From Burkholderiaceae bacterium (GTDB lineage: Bacteria; Pseudomonadota; Gammaproteobacteria; Burkholderiales; Burkholderiaceae_C): 64,000 nt of DNA. Made by a program: the position numbers and the translations under genes. The notes beneath the pieces are model-generated. The model worked only from the letters and a program-made list of their open reading frames with translations. It searched no databases and was not told the origin of the DNA. This document shows positions 1-10,875 of the stretch, piece by piece (positions within the stretch are counted from its first letter, which is position 1; each line of letters begins with the position of its first letter). Location: NCBI GenBank assembly GCA_023150375.1, contig JAKLLA010000016.1:62001-126000 (forward strand), given 5' to 3'.

Positions 1-309
1 CACGTAGGACAGCCCGAAGGTCACCAGCAGCTCGGCCACATGGCCGAAGCGGTGCACCCGGCGCAGCACGGTGCGCTCGAACAGCGCCCCGCATAGCCCG
101 ACCAGCAGCGGCGCGGCCAGCAGGGCCCACCAGAAGCCCACCACCCCGGTGAGCGTGTAGGCCACATAGGCGCCCAGCATGTAGAAGCTGGCATGGGCGA
201 AGTTGAGCACGCCCATCATGCTGAAGATCAGCGTCAGGCCTGCGCTCAGCATGAACAGCAACAGCCCGGAGCTCAGGCCGTTGAGCAGGTTGATCAGGAC
301 TTGGTCCAC
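1..309 (-). CDS. Branched-chain amino-acid ABC transporter permease, LivH type (partial)
   Basis: Only the first 103 codons are inside the window; the 3' end lies beyond base 1. The protein begins MDQVLINLLNGLSSG and has alternating hydrophobic segments. The stretch TLIFSMMGVLNFAHASFYML is typical of LivH inner-membrane permeases of the HAAT family. The start is a GTG at 307-309; no in-frame ATG lies just upstream. It follows the binding-protein gene on the same strand, 137 bp downstream of its stop, so the two probably form one uptake operon. Substrate specificity (leucine, urea, amides or other) cannot be read from this fragment. Confidence 0.85.
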   Translation of the reverse strand, partial: MDQVLINLLNGLSSGLLLFMLSAGLTLIFSMMGVLNFAHASFYMLGAYVAYTLTGVVGFWWALLAAPLLVGLCGALFERTVLRRVHRFGHVAELLVTFGLSYV

Positions 310-354
310 GGTGGTGGGTGCGTTGTGGGGGGCGCATCGGCCCCCGGATGCGAA

Positions 355-386
355 GGGGCCCGCCGGAGGGGACTCCGGCGGGCCCC
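355..386 (-). terminator. Intercistronic hairpin between binding protein and permease genes
   Basis: A perfect 14-bp inverted repeat (355-368 with 373-386) encloses a 4-nt loop. No U-tract follows on either strand. Its position between a binding-protein gene and its permease gene suggests partial termination or mRNA 3'-end protection, which would keep the binding protein more abundant than the permease. That role is inferred from analogous transporter operons. Confidence 0.6.
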
Positions 387-446
387 GTGGGCAGCACTCG
401 GCCGCGCCCGGAGGGCGCCGGCGTCAGCCGGGACGCTTTGGCAGCG

Positions 447-1691
447 TCAGGCGGGACGCTTCATCTGGCAGGAGGTCGGCGTGCTCGACACGTAGGGTTC
501 GAAGACGCGGTCCTGCACCCAGGTGAAGCCGGTGTCCTCGACGTTGTACTGCTTCTTCGGGTCACTGATCTTCTTCCAGGTCGCCACGTACAGCGGCTGC
601 TGCAGCTGGTGGTCGGCCGCGCGCACCGTCACTTCGCCGCTGAAGCTCTTGATGCTCAAGCCCTCCATCGCGCGCGCCACCTTGACCGGATCGGTGCTCT
701 TGGCCTTGGCAATGCCGTTGGCCAGCACCGGCAGCACATGCAGCGTCGACAGCAGCGACAGATCCTCGTTGAACTTGGCCTTGTACTCGGTCAGCCACTT
801 GTTCAGCTCGGGGATATTGGAGTGCCCGATGTAGACGAACTTGACCTTGCCGTCCATGTTCGGGCCGATGGTGCGCGGCGTGCCGTTGGCGCCCCCGTAG
901 TAGGTGTAGAAGGTGGCGTCCAGACCGGAGTCCTTGGCCGCCTTGATGAGCAGCGCCAGGTCCGAGCCCCAGTTGCCGGTGACCACGCTGTCGGCGCCGG
1001 AGGCCTTGATCTTGGCGATGTAGGGCGCGAAGTCCTTGACCTGGCCGAGCGGGTGCAGGTCCTCGCCCACCACCTGCACGTCCGGGCGCTTGCGCGCCAG
1101 CGCGTCCTTGAAGTACTTGGCGACCTGGTGGCCGTGCGAGTAGTTCTGGTTGATCAGGTAGACCTTCTTGACGTTCTTCTCGTCCTTCATGTAGGAGGTG
1201 TAGGCCTCCATCTTCATGGACGTGTCGGCGTCGAAGCGGAAGTGCCAGAAGCTGCACTTGCTGTTGGTGAAGTCCGGGTCCACCGCGGCGTTGTTCAGGA
1301 AGACGATCTCCTTGCCGGGGTTGCGCTCGTTGTGCTTGTTGATCGCATCGATCAGCGCACCGGCCACCGACGAGCCGTTGCCCTGCGTGACGTAGCGGAT
1401 GTTCTGGTCGATGATGGCCTTCAGCGCGGTCAGGCTCTCCTGCGGCGAGAGCTTGTTGTCGAAGGGCACGATCTCGAACTTCACGCCCGCCGGGTTGCCC
1501 GCGTTGAGCTTGTCGGCCATGAACTGGAAGGTCTTCAGGCTGTTCTGGCCGATGTTGGCCAGCGGGCCCGACAGCGGGTCCATCCAGGCGATCTTCACCG
1601 TCTCGCCCTTCTGGGCCTGCGCCGACAGGGCCGCCAGCATCAGCGCCGCACCGGCGGCCGTCACGAGGGATCTGCGAACCATGTTCTTCAT
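447..1691 (-). CDS. ABC transporter substrate-binding protein, LivK-type (branched-chain amino acid or related)
   Basis: A 414-residue periplasmic binding protein. It starts MKNMVRRSLVTAAGAALMLAALSAQAQ, a Sec signal peptide ending in an AQA-type cleavage site. The mature part begins KIAWMDPLSGPLANIG, the usual first strand of type I periplasmic binding proteins of the LivJ/LivK family, and length fits the family. The start at 1691 is preceded by AGGAGA; the frame stays open further upstream but without a ribosome site. The gene pairs with the LivH permease downstream and has an acyl-CoA synthetase upstream. That arrangement is common in Burkholderiales, where the ligand may be an organic acid or amide rather than leucine. 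Confidence 0.88.
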   Translation of the reverse strand: MKNMVRRSLVTAAGAALMLAALSAQAQKGETVKIAWMDPLSGPLANIGQNSLKTFQFMADKLNAGNPAGVKFEIVPFDNKLSPQESLTALKAIIDQNIRYVTQGNGSSVAGALIDAINKHNERNPGKEIVFLNNAAVDPDFTNSKCSFWHFRFDADTSMKMEAYTSYMKDEKNVKKVYLINQNYSHGHQVAKYFKDALARKRPDVQVVGEDLHPLGQVKDFAPYIAKIKASGADSVVTGNWGSDLALLIKAAKDSGLDATFYTYYGGANGTPRTIGPNMDGKVKFVYIGHSNIPELNKWLTEYKAKFNEDLSLLSTLHVLPVLANGIAKAKSTDPVKVARAMEGLSIKSFSGEVTVRAADHQLQQPLYVATWKKISDPKKQYNVEDTGFTWVQDRVFEPYVSSTPTSCQMKRPA

Positions 1692-1871
1692 CGATGTCTC
1701 CTGAATCGGGTGGCTGCAACGAACGAACAGGACGGTAACGGAAGCCTGCAACACTGCCTTCAGGGACTACCCCACAGCCTTGTCGCAGGAGGGACAGGCC
1801 CTGCGGCGCGCGCATCGAAGCGCGGCCGCCCCGGGGCCGGAGCGGCCGGGCGAGCGGCCTCGCGAGAGGCT

Positions 1872-3518
<1,647 letters not shown>

Positions 3519-3730
3519 CTTTTCCGACTCCTTCGGTTCGTTTCTCGAAAGTGCCCGCCGCACGCCCGGGCGGCGAGAGGGACGCGGGGCACTATAGAAG
3601 CCGACCTGCCGGACCGGCCTAGCGGGTTACCCGGGCCAACTGTCGGCCAGATGACTGATGGCCGACAGATGCGCCGCGCATGACCCCGGCAGCACCCGGG
3701 TCGGGCCCGCTGCCTACACTGCCGATCACC

Positions 3731-4159
3731 ATGCCAGATCAACCCGATCCGTCCGACGCCCCCGACGCACCGGTTCACTACAGCGATGCGCAATGGCGCG
3801 CGCGCCTGAGCCCGCTGCAATACGCGGTGACCCGGCAGGCCGCCACCGAACGGCCCTTCACCGGCGCCTACTGGGACCACTGGGCCGAAGGCCGCTACCA
3901 CTGCGTGGGCTGCGGCAGCGCGCTGTTTCACTCCTCGACCAAGTTCGATGCCGGCTGCGGCTGGCCGAGCTGGTGGCAGGCCCTCGACGAGGGCCGCATC
4001 GAGCGGGTGCCCGACTTCAGCCACGGCATGCAGCGTGTCGAGGTGCGCTGCGCGCGCTGCGGCGCGCACCTGGGCCATGTCTTCGACGACGGGCCGGCTC
4101 CGACCGGCGAGCGCTACTGCATCAACTCGGCGGCGATCCAGTTCACGCCGCCCGCGTGA
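3731..4159 (+). CDS. msrB: Peptide-methionine (R)-S-oxide reductase
   Basis: A 142-residue cytoplasmic repair enzyme that reduces methionine-R-sulfoxide in proteins. The MsrB fold is plain: [20 protein letters not shown] near the start, zinc-binding CVGCG and CARCG pairs, [16 protein letters not shown], and the catalytic cysteine in RYCINS near the C-terminus. The frame opens 17 codons earlier, at 3680. I prefer 3731 because family members begin close to the conserved YSDAQW block, but neither start has a good ribosome site. It is followed by the yciB-bolA-ppiC group on the same strand. Confidence 0.9.
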   Translation: MPDQPDPSDAPDAPVHYSDAQWRARLSPLQYAVTRQAATERPFTGAYWDHWAEGRYHCVGCGSALFHSSTKFDAGCGWPSWWQALDEGRIERVPDFSHGMQRVEVRCARCGAHLGHVFDDGPAPTGERYCINSAAIQFTPPA

Positions 4160-4332
4160 CGGATCCCCACCCCTGGATGCGGGTGCCGGCAGTCCGTGGC
4201 CGTCCCGCCCGACGCCCGTGGCGGCGTGGCCCCGCATAATCCGCGCGCCCGCCGCTGCCGCCCCCGACACGGCGTACCTCCGACACCCCCGGCCCTGCGC
4301 CGGTGCGACCGCCCTGCCTGCCGTCTGCTGCG

Positions 4333-4956
4333 ATGAAGCTGCTGCTCGACTTCCTGCCGATCGTCCTGTTCTTCCTGACCTTCAACGCAGCCGAGAAGCG
4401 CGCCGAAGAGGCCGCCCGGCTGGCCTCCGACTGGTTCGGCTTCATGGTCTCCGGCGGCGTCGTCGGCCCCAAGGAAGCGCCGGTGCTGCTGGCCACGGTG
4501 GTGGTGATCGTGGCCACGATCGGCCAGGTGCTCTACCTCAAGGCGCGCCGGCAGAAGGTGGACACCATGCTCTGGGTCAGCCTGGGCCTGGTCACCGTGC
4601 TGGGTGGCGCGACGATCTGGTTCCACAGCGAGACCTTCATCAAGTGGAAGCCCACCGTGCTCTACTGGGTGATGTCGGCGGCCTTCCTGCTGACCCCGCT
4701 GCTGGCCGGCAAGAACCTGCTGCGGGTGCTGCTGGGCGAGCAGGTCGAGCTGCCCGAGTTCGCCTGGAAGCGGCTGAACTGGGCCTGGGTGCTGTTCTTC
4801 GCCTTCATGGGCGTGCTCAACCTCTGGGTGGCCTTCCGCTTCGACACCTCGACCTGGGTGAACTTCAAGCTCTTCGGCGGCATGGGGCTGATGTTCCTGT
4901 TCATGCTCGCGCAGGGCTTCTACCTGACCCGCCACCTGAAGTCGGAGGGCGAATGA
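4333..4956 (+). CDS. yciB: Inner-membrane septation protein A (YciB/IspZ family)
   Basis: A 207-residue, five- to six-segment inner-membrane protein. It begins MKLLLDFLPIVLFFLTF, the family signature, and contains PTVLYWVMSAAFLLTP and LNWAWVLFFAFMGVLNLWVAF. YciB proteins influence cell division and envelope elongation; the biochemical role is not established. The ATG at 4333 is chosen because it matches the conserved N-terminus, although the frame is open for ten more codons. The stop overlaps the bolA start (ATGA), so the two are translationally coupled. Confidence 0.92.
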   Translation: MKLLLDFLPIVLFFLTFNAAEKRAEEAARLASDWFGFMVSGGVVGPKEAPVLLATVVVIVATIGQVLYLKARRQKVDTMLWVSLGLVTVLGGATIWFHSETFIKWKPTVLYWVMSAAFLLTPLLAGKNLLRVLLGEQVELPEFAWKRLNWAWVLFFAFMGVLNLWVAFRFDTSTWVNFKLFGGMGLMFLFMLAQGFYLTRHLKSEGE

Positions 4957-5222
4957 ACGCACCGGCACGACCGACCGCGCCAGAGCTGGAAGCCCGGCTG
5001 CGCGAGGCCCTGGCGCCCATCGAGCTGCGCGTGATCGACGAGAGCGCCGCGCACGCCGGCCATGCCGGGGCCGCCGAAGGGCGCCACTTCCGGGTCGAGA
5101 TCCGCAGCGCAGCCTTCGCCGGGCTGTCGCGGCTGGCCCGCCACCGGCTTGTGTATGATGCCCTTTCGAGCCAAATTCGCCGGGGCATCCACGCCCTCGC
5201 GATCGTGGCCGAGGCGCCCTGA
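4953..5222 (+). CDS. bolA: BolA family protein
   Basis: An 89-residue BolA/IbaG protein. The class II KH-like fold is seen as ELRVIDESAAHAGHAGAAEGRHFRVEI, with the invariant histidine region, followed by RLARHRLVYDALSSQI and GIHALAI. BolA proteins bind monothiol glutaredoxins and iron-sulfur clusters and affect cell shape under stress. The start overlaps the yciB stop by four bases. Together with the parvulin gene downstream this forms the yciB-bolA-ppiC order common in Burkholderiales. Confidence 0.92.
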   Translation: MNAPARPTAPELEARLREALAPIELRVIDESAAHAGHAGAAEGRHFRVEIRSAAFAGLSRLARHRLVYDALSSQIRRGIHALAIVAEAP

Positions 5223-5361
5223 CGCGGCCCTCCGGGCGCACGCGTCGCGCGCCGCCTGCCGGCCGGGGCCCCCCGCTCCGACCGAATCTTCCCCGCACCG
5301 GGGCCGCTGCCGGCAGCGGCCTGCGGCGCCGGGTCCGACCCGCTGAAAGGTTTCCCCGTCC

Positions 5362-6168
5362 ATGAAGAAGCTCCCGATCGCCGTGTCTGCCCTCGTGCTC
5401 TCGGCCGCGCTGCTGCCGAGCCTGGCCGCTGCGCAGAACATCGCCATCGTCAACGGCAAGGCCGTGCCCAAGGCGCGCTTCGACTCGCTGATGGCGCAGA
5501 TTTCCCGCCAGGGCAATCAGCCCCGCACCCCGGAACTCGAGCGGCAGGTGAAGGACGAACTGGTGCTGCGCGAGATCTTCGTGCAGGAGGCCGAGCGCAA
5601 CGGCGTGCAGCGCAGCGAGGAGTACCGCCAGCAGATGGAGCTGGCCCGCCAGAGCCTGCTGATCCGCGAGCTCTTCGCCGCCTACCAGAAGAAGAACCCG
5701 ATCACCGACGAGCAGGTCAAGGCCGAATACGACAAGCTCAAGGGGCAGGCCGGCCAGAAGGAGTACCGCGCCCGCCACATCCTGGTCGAGAAGGAAGAGG
5801 ACGCCAAGGCGCTGATCGCCAAGCTCGAAGGCGGCGCCAAGTTCGAGGACCTGGCCAAGGCCTCGTCGAAGGACCCGGGCTCGGCGCCCAACGGCGGTGA
5901 CCTCGACTGGGCCGAACCCGGCAACTTCGTGCCCGAGTTCTCCAAGGCGATGACCAGCCTGGAGAAGGGCCAGTTCACCAAGGCCCCGGTGAAGAGCCAG
6001 TTCGGCTGGCACGTCATCCGCCTCGAGGACACGCGCGATGCGCAGTTCCCGCCGCTGGACGACGTCAAGCCCCAGCTGCGCCAGCGCCTCGAGCAGCAGC
6101 GCATGGCCAAGTACCAGGAAGACCTGAAGGCCAAGGCACGCACCGACTACAAGTTCGGCAACGAGTAA
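5362..6168 (+). CDS. Peptidyl-prolyl cis-trans isomerase, parvulin (PpiC/PrsA) family, periplasmic
   Basis: A 268-residue secreted foldase. Residues 1-24 (MKKLPIAVSALVLSAALLPSLAAAQ) form a Sec signal peptide. An N-terminal helical chaperone part is followed by a parvulin domain from about residue 133 with RARHILVEKEEDAKALI, FEDLAKASSKDPGSAPNGGDL and SQFGWHVIRLEDTR. It should isomerise prolyl bonds and help outer-membrane protein folding in the periplasm. A strong terminator follows directly. Confidence 0.92.
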   Translation: MKKLPIAVSALVLSAALLPSLAAAQNIAIVNGKAVPKARFDSLMAQISRQGNQPRTPELERQVKDELVLREIFVQEAERNGVQRSEEYRQQMELARQSLLIRELFAAYQKKNPITDEQVKAEYDKLKGQAGQKEYRARHILVEKEEDAKALIAKLEGGAKFEDLAKASSKDPGSAPNGGDLDWAEPGNFVPEFSKAMTSLEKGQFTKAPVKSQFGWHVIRLEDTRDAQFPPLDDVKPQLRQRLEQQRMAKYQEDLKAKARTDYKFGNE

Positions 6169-6205
6169 GGCCATCGGCGCGCGCGACATCGCGCCAGACA
6201 TCCAG

Positions 6206-6235
6206 AAGAACGGGCGCCCGAGGGCGCCCGTTCTT
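6206..6235 (+). terminator. Rho-independent terminator after the parvulin gene
   Basis: A perfect 14-bp inverted repeat (6206-6219 with 6222-6235), effectively a 13-bp stem with a tetraloop. The right arm ends in TTCTT. It lies 37 bp past the parvulin stop and also faces the 3' end of the minus-strand DUF1624 gene, so it may act in both directions. Confidence 0.8.
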
Positions 6236-6270
6236 CATGGTCGGGCCGGCATGTCGCGGCGGCCCGGGCG

Positions 6271-7080
6271 TCAGCCCCCTTGCCAGGCCATCCAGCCCAG
6301 GATCAGCCCCAGCAGCACCGGCTGATGGAGCATGTAGAAGCTCAGCGGCCAGCGACCCAGCGCGGCCAGCGGCCGCAGCGGGCGCGGCAGGGCCCCGGCC
6401 ACCCAGCCCGGTCGCTGCTGCTGCAGCACGCGCATGGTCAGGAAGCCCGCCAGCGCCACACCGAACCAGGGCAGCAGCGGCACGTAGTCCTCCGTGGGCG
6501 GCTTGTGCGTGGCCAGGCCGATCCAGCCGGTCCAGCGGCTGTCGAACAGCGGGTGCGCCACCCCCGCTGGCAGCAGCAGGCAGAGCACCGCCAGCGCCAG
6601 CAGCGGTCCGTTCCCCCCCCGGCCCAGCCCGCGCAGCAGCAGCGTCATCAGCGCCAGGGCATGCAGCACGCCGAAGCTGATCCAGCGCGGCCCGAACATC
6701 CACCAGGAGGCCGCCGACACCAGCAGCGCGCACCCCAGCACCTGGCCCCAGCGCCGCAGGAAGCGGGCTGGCGCCTGGCCCTGCTGCTGCGCCGCCGCCT
6801 GCCCCGCACCGGCACAGAACAGGAAGAGCGAGAGGATCAGCGTACGCTGCACCGTCCACAGCGGATCGGCGTAGAAGTTCTGTCGCGCGATCAGGCCGTG
6901 CAGGTTCAGGTCGAAGGCGGCGTGGAAGCCGGCCATCCACAGCATCGCGAAGCCGCGCAGTGCATCCAGCCGATCGAAGCGGCGGCCCGGCGCTGCCGCC
7001 GCAGCAGTTGCCGATGCCGGGGGGGACGCCGGCGGGGCCGGCGTCGATGCGGGGGAGGATTTGCGCGACAGGAGGGGCAT
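6271..7080 (-). CDS. DUF1624 / heparan-alpha-glucosaminide N-acetyltransferase-like membrane protein
   Basis: A 269-residue multi-spanning inner-membrane protein. After a Pro/Ala-rich N-terminal tail of about 35 residues it reads FDRLDALRGFAMLWMAGFHAAFDL. This is the 'R-x-D-x-x-R-G' opening of the acyltransferase-3/DUF1624 group, with a histidine in the first membrane segment. Further hydrophobic segments follow, and the C-terminus has PLSFYMLHQPVLLGLILGW, also typical. It may transfer an acyl group onto a sugar or lipid; the substrate is unknown. The ATG at 7080 is preceded by AGGAGGGG (on the coding strand, CCTCCCCT is seen in reverse). It is divergent from the thioesterase gene. Confidence 0.75.
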   Translation of the reverse strand: MPLLSRKSSPASTPAPPASPPASATAAAAAPGRRFDRLDALRGFAMLWMAGFHAAFDLNLHGLIARQNFYADPLWTVQRTLILSLFLFCAGAGQAAAQQQGQAPARFLRRWGQVLGCALLVSAASWWMFGPRWISFGVLHALALMTLLLRGLGRGGNGPLLALAVLCLLLPAGVAHPLFDSRWTGWIGLATHKPPTEDYVPLLPWFGVALAGFLTMRVLQQQRPGWVAGALPRPLRPLAALGRWPLSFYMLHQPVLLGLILGWMAWQGG

Positions 7081-7205
7081 CGCGCAAAGATACCCGAGCC
7101 GCCGCTGCGACCTGCCGGCGCGCCGCCCCGACACCCGAGCGACCGCGCCCTGTAACATCGCGACCCCAGATTCACCTCCGGCCGGCCCTGCGCCGGCCCG
7201 CCGCC

Positions 7206-7691
7206 ATGACCGCCCATCCCCCCCGCCGCAGTCCCGAGGAACAGGCCCGCCTGGATGCTGCCCTGACCGACCTGTTCGAGCGGCGCATCAGCTTCAACGA
7301 GGTGCTCGGCCTGCGCATCGACGCGATGGACCCGGCCGACTTCCGCATGCGCTTCGCGATGCGCCCCGAGCTGGTCGGCCACTACCTCTACGGCCGGCTG
7401 CACGGCGGCGTGATCTCCGCGGCGCTGGACGCCACCGGCGGCAATGCGGTGGTGCTGGCCCTGGCCGAGAAACACGCCCACGAGACGGCCGAGCAGGTGA
7501 TGCACCGCTTCGCCCGCATCGGCACCATCGACCTGCGCATCGACTACCTGCGCCCCGGCCTGGGCAGCCACTTCATCGCCAGCGCCGAAGTGCTGCGTCT
7601 GGGCGGGCGGGTTGCCACCGTGCAGATGCGCCTGACCAACGAGCAGGGCAGCCTGCTGGCCACCGGCACCGGCGCCTACATGGTCAGCTGA
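7206..7691 (+). CDS. Thioesterase family protein (hotdog fold, YiiD C-terminal/PaaI-like)
   Basis: A 161-residue hotdog-fold protein. The central motif YLYGRLHGGVISAALDATGGNA carries the HGG turn before the long hotdog helix. It is followed by GTIDLRIDYLRPGLGSHFIASAEVLRLGGRVA. Such proteins usually hydrolyse acyl-CoA thioesters in the cytoplasm. The ATG at 7206 lacks a strong ribosome site. The next gene downstream, the ATPase-like gene, is separated by about 150 bp. Confidence 0.8.
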   Translation: MTAHPPRRSPEEQARLDAALTDLFERRISFNEVLGLRIDAMDPADFRMRFAMRPELVGHYLYGRLHGGVISAALDATGGNAVVLALAEKHAHETAEQVMHRFARIGTIDLRIDYLRPGLGSHFIASAEVLRLGGRVATVQMRLTNEQGSLLATGTGAYMVS

Positions 7692-7847
7692 GCGAACCCG
7701 TCCGGCCGGGCCTGCCGAGCGACGGTGCGGCACACAGGCTGTGAAATACTGCACGGATGCAACCCGTCGGCACCGCCTCCCCTTCGTTTCCGGGATGGAC
7801 GCCCTTCATCGGGGGGCGGTCCGGCCCACGGCCGTGGGAGGGGCGCG

Positions 7848-9845
7848 ATGGCGTCGTTGCGGCCTAATCGGCGACAGGTCCCGCCCCGGGGCCTGCGGGG
7901 GGCCGGTCCTGTCGGCGCCACCCCGCTGTCGCTGCCCCGCCCGTCTCCGATGCCTGCTGCCTCCACCGAACGCCCCTCCGAGCCCCGTGCCGCGCCGCCG
8001 GAGCGAGGGCTGCCGGCACGCCCGCGGGAATCGGCCGAGGCGGTGCTGCGGCGGCTGCAGCAGCGCTTCGCCCGCGAAACCCGCCTGAGTGCCGACGCCC
8101 ACGCCCCGGTGCGCGACGCGGCCTTCCACCAGTGGCTCGGCCGCGCCAGCGGCATGCTGCCGGGCAAGCTCGAGTGGGTGCGGCCCGAGCTGGCCGACCT
8201 CGGCCTGCTGCCGCTGCAGGAGGGGCGCGAACGCCTGTGCATCGCCCTGCGCGGCGCCGAGCCGGTGGTCGGCCTGGTGCTGGCCGATCCCTTCGACCGC
8301 GACACCCGGCTCTGGCTGGAGGCCCGCGTGCGCGCTGCCGGCCGGCCGCCCACGCGCTGGTACGTGGCCCCGGCCCCCGACGTGCTGGCCTTCTACGACC
8401 GGCTGGAACAGTGGCAGGCCGCCGCGCTGCCGGCGAAGGATGCGGCCGCAGGTGAGCCGGCCGACGCACCGGCCGGGACCGCGACAGCCCTCCCCGCCGC
8501 GCTGCCCGACGCAGGCGCCGGCGCGCCGCGCGCCGCCGCAGCCGTGCCGGGCCGAGGCAGCCCGCGCGTGCGACCGGCCCATCCCGCCGCGTCCGGCGCC
8601 CGGGCGGGCGCCACGCTCCCTGCGGCCCCGGCAGCCGCGCCCGCACCTGCGCGAGAGGACGACGCCCCGGCGCGCCGCTTCGTGGAGCGCAGCCTGCAGC
8701 AGGCCCTGCAGGCCGGCGCCAGCGACGTCCACCTGTCCAGCACGCCGGAGGGCCTGCTGGTGCGCCAGCGCATCGACGGCGTGCTGCAATGGGCCGATCA
8801 GGCCGACGGCCGCGAATTCGCCGCCCAGGTGATGCGCCGCCTGAAGGTGCTGGCCGATCTCGACCCCGCCCTGAGCGGCCGGGTGCAGGACGGACGGCTG
8901 CGGCTGGTGCACGAGGAGCGCGAAGTGGAGGCCCGCCTGTCGCTGCTGCCCGGCCGCCATGGCGAGGACGCCGTGCTGCGCCGCCTGGACCGCCAGCCGC
9001 TGGCCGATCCGGGGGCGCTGAACGTGGCCGCGCTCGACTTCGACCCCATCCCTGCCGCGGCCATGCGGCGCCTGGCGCGCATCCCGCATGGCCTGCTGCT
9101 GGTGACCGGTCCGCGCGGCAGCGGCAGCAGCAGCACCCTGTACGGCCTGCTGGGCGAGTCGCCCCCGGGCGAGGACCGCCTGATCACGCTGGAGGATCCG
9201 GTCGAGGCCCCCCTGCCCCATGCGTTGCAGATCGCCATCGACGAGTCGGCCGGCCTGGGCTGGGCGCGCGCCCTGCGTGCCGCGCTGCGCCACGATCCGG
9301 ACCGGCTCATGCTCGGCGAGCTGCCCGATGCCGCCACCGCCCGACTGGCGGTGCAGGCGGCCCTGGGTGGCCAGCGCCTGTATGCCGCCCTGCACGCCAG
9401 CCAGGCCTTCGACGCCATCGGCCGGCTGATCACCCTGGGCGTGGATCCCTGGGACCTGGCCGCCGGGCTGAACGGTGTGGTCGCGCAACGCCTGCTGCGC
9501 CGCCTGTGCGAGCACTGCGCCGAGCCCTGCGAGCCCGACGCCGCACTGCTGGCCGCCAGCGGCCTGTCGCGAGCCGTGCTCGACGAAGGCTGGCAGTTCC
9601 GCCGCGCCGTGGGCTGCCCGCACTGCCGCGGCACCGGCTACCGGGGCCGTGTGCCGATCGCCCAGGTGCTGACCCTGGACCTGGAACTGCGCAGCCTGAT
9701 CGCGCGCCGCGCGCCGCCCTCGGCGCAGCGCGAGGCGGCCGAGCGCACCGGCCTGACCACGCTGCGCGAGGCCGCGCTCGAACGCGTCAGCCAGGGCCTC
9801 ACCCCACTGGAGGAAGCCAACCGTGTCACTTCGGTTCAGGAATGA
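7848..9845 (+). CDS. GspE/PilB-family type II/IV secretion ATPase homologue with degenerate Walker A
   Basis: A 665-residue protein with a GspE/PilB architecture: an N-terminal domain (about 40-180), an Ala/Pro-rich linker, and a C-terminal RecA-like domain from about 280. Recognisable motifs are SDVHLSSTPEGLLVRQRIDGVL, the Asp box TLEDPVEAPLP, the Walker B/His box region RHDPDRLMLGELPD and LHAS, VAQRLLRRLCEHC, and a CPHCRGTGYRGR zinc motif. The Walker A loop (residues 421-430) reads GPRGSGSSST, so serine 427 replaces the invariant P-loop lysine, and GEIRD is changed to GELPD. It may bind nucleotide poorly or act structurally. The start at 7848 has GGGAGGGG upstream; a second candidate is the ATG at 7950. 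Its 3' end overlaps the next gene by 23 bp. Confidence 0.8.
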   Translation: MASLRPNRRQVPPRGLRGAGPVGATPLSLPRPSPMPAASTERPSEPRAAPPERGLPARPRESAEAVLRRLQQRFARETRLSADAHAPVRDAAFHQWLGRASGMLPGKLEWVRPELADLGLLPLQEGRERLCIALRGAEPVVGLVLADPFDRDTRLWLEARVRAAGRPPTRWYVAPAPDVLAFYDRLEQWQAAALPAKDAAAGEPADAPAGTATALPAALPDAGAGAPRAAAAVPGRGSPRVRPAHPAASGARAGATLPAAPAAAPAPAREDDAPARRFVERSLQQALQAGASDVHLSSTPEGLLVRQRIDGVLQWADQADGREFAAQVMRRLKVLADLDPALSGRVQDGRLRLVHEEREVEARLSLLPGRHGEDAVLRRLDRQPLADPGALNVAALDFDPIPAAAMRRLARIPHGLLLVTGPRGSGSSSTLYGLLGESPPGEDRLITLEDPVEAPLPHALQIAIDESAGLGWARALRAALRHDPDRLMLGELPDAATARLAVQAALGGQRLYAALHASQAFDAIGRLITLGVDPWDLAAGLNGVVAQRLLRRLCEHCAEPCEPDAALLAASGLSRAVLDEGWQFRRAVGCPHCRGTGYRGRVPIAQVLTLDLELRSLIARRAPPSAQREAAERTGLTTLREAALERVSQGLTPLEEANRVTSVQE

Positions 9846-10875
9846 GCTGCGCATGGACCTGCGCCTGCGCAGCTGCCGGGTCGAACTCAGCGGCCGTGGC
9901 TGGCGCAGCAGCCCCCGTGCGGTGGCCGACGGCAGCGGTCAGGGCAGCGCTGCGCTCGGCTCGGCCCTGCAGGCGCTGCGGCTGACCGACATCGACGACC
10001 TGCCGACAGTGGCGCGCCTGACCGTCGCCGACGAATACGTCTACTACACCCTGCTGGAGGCCGATCTGACACCCGTGCAGGCCCGCGCCCAGGCCCGCGA
10101 GCGCCTGTGCGACACCCTGCAGCGCGGTGACCTGCGCGTGCAGGTGATGCCGCTGGGGCGGCCCTCCGGGCCCGGCCGGCGCTGGCTGGCCGCCGCCGTG
10201 GCCGAAAGCGACCTGCAGGCCTGGGAAGCCACGCTGCGCCAGGTCGGCGTCCGCCTGACCCACCTGCACACCGCGCTGATCGAGGATCTGCGCGGCCTGG
10301 CCGGCTCGATTCCCGAGGACGATGCCGTGATCGCCCTGCTGCGCGAGGAGGGCGTCTCGCTGGTGCGCCTGCGCGACGGCCTGCCGGTGGCACTGGCCTG
10401 GGAGCGCTACGACGACGACCTGCCGCAATCGCTCGAGGAGCGCCTGCGCGGCTTCGTGCGCGCGGCCGCGGCGGCGGCCGGAGTCGGCCACCAGTGCGTG
10501 ATCTACCTGCTGCCGGAAAGCCGCGCGCTGTGCCGCTACGTCTGGGACGGGCGGGACCTGCCCGGGCTCTTCCCCCGGCCGCTCGAAGGCATCGGGACAC
10601 GCTGGATGCGCCACCCGACCGGCTTCGAGCGTCCCGACCCGCGCATGGCGCCTCGCCCGACGAGGCTCCAGGCCGCCGATCCGGGCCGCAGCGCAACGAG
10701 CCTGGCGACCGCCACGGGCACGAACCCGGACCCGGCGCGCGTCCGGGACAGCGTGCCGGCCACGGACAGCGCAGCGGCGGCAGGCGCCCCGGTGGCCGGA
10801 CTGCCACTGCCCGAGGTCGTCGAATGGCACGGCGGCACGGCCTGGCCCCGCGTTTCCCAGGGCCCGCTGCCGTGA
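9823..10875 (+). CDS. PilM/GspL-like actin-fold pilus assembly protein (divergent)
   Basis: A 350-residue protein with no signal peptide. Its fold is suggested by context and by alternating beta-strand/helix blocks such as VYYTLLEADLTPVQARAQARERL, RRWLAAAVAESDLQAWEATLRQVGVRL and DDAVIALLREEGVSLVRL. The last block resembles the second ATPase half of PilM/GspL cytoplasmic domains. About 80 C-terminal residues are low complexity. The GTG at 9823 is preceded by GGAGGAA with ideal spacing and lies inside the ATPase gene, so the two are translationally coupled. Assignment rests mainly on gene order (ATPase, M-, N-, O-like). Confidence 0.55.
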   Translation: MSLRFRNELRMDLRLRSCRVELSGRGWRSSPRAVADGSGQGSAALGSALQALRLTDIDDLPTVARLTVADEYVYYTLLEADLTPVQARAQARERLCDTLQRGDLRVQVMPLGRPSGPGRRWLAAAVAESDLQAWEATLRQVGVRLTHLHTALIEDLRGLAGSIPEDDAVIALLREEGVSLVRLRDGLPVALAWERYDDDLPQSLEERLRGFVRAAAAAAGVGHQCVIYLLPESRALCRYVWDGRDLPGLFPRPLEGIGTRWMRHPTGFERPDPRMAPRPTRLQAADPGRSATSLATATGTNPDPARVRDSVPATDSAAAAGAPVAGLPLPEVVEWHGGTAWPRVSQGPLP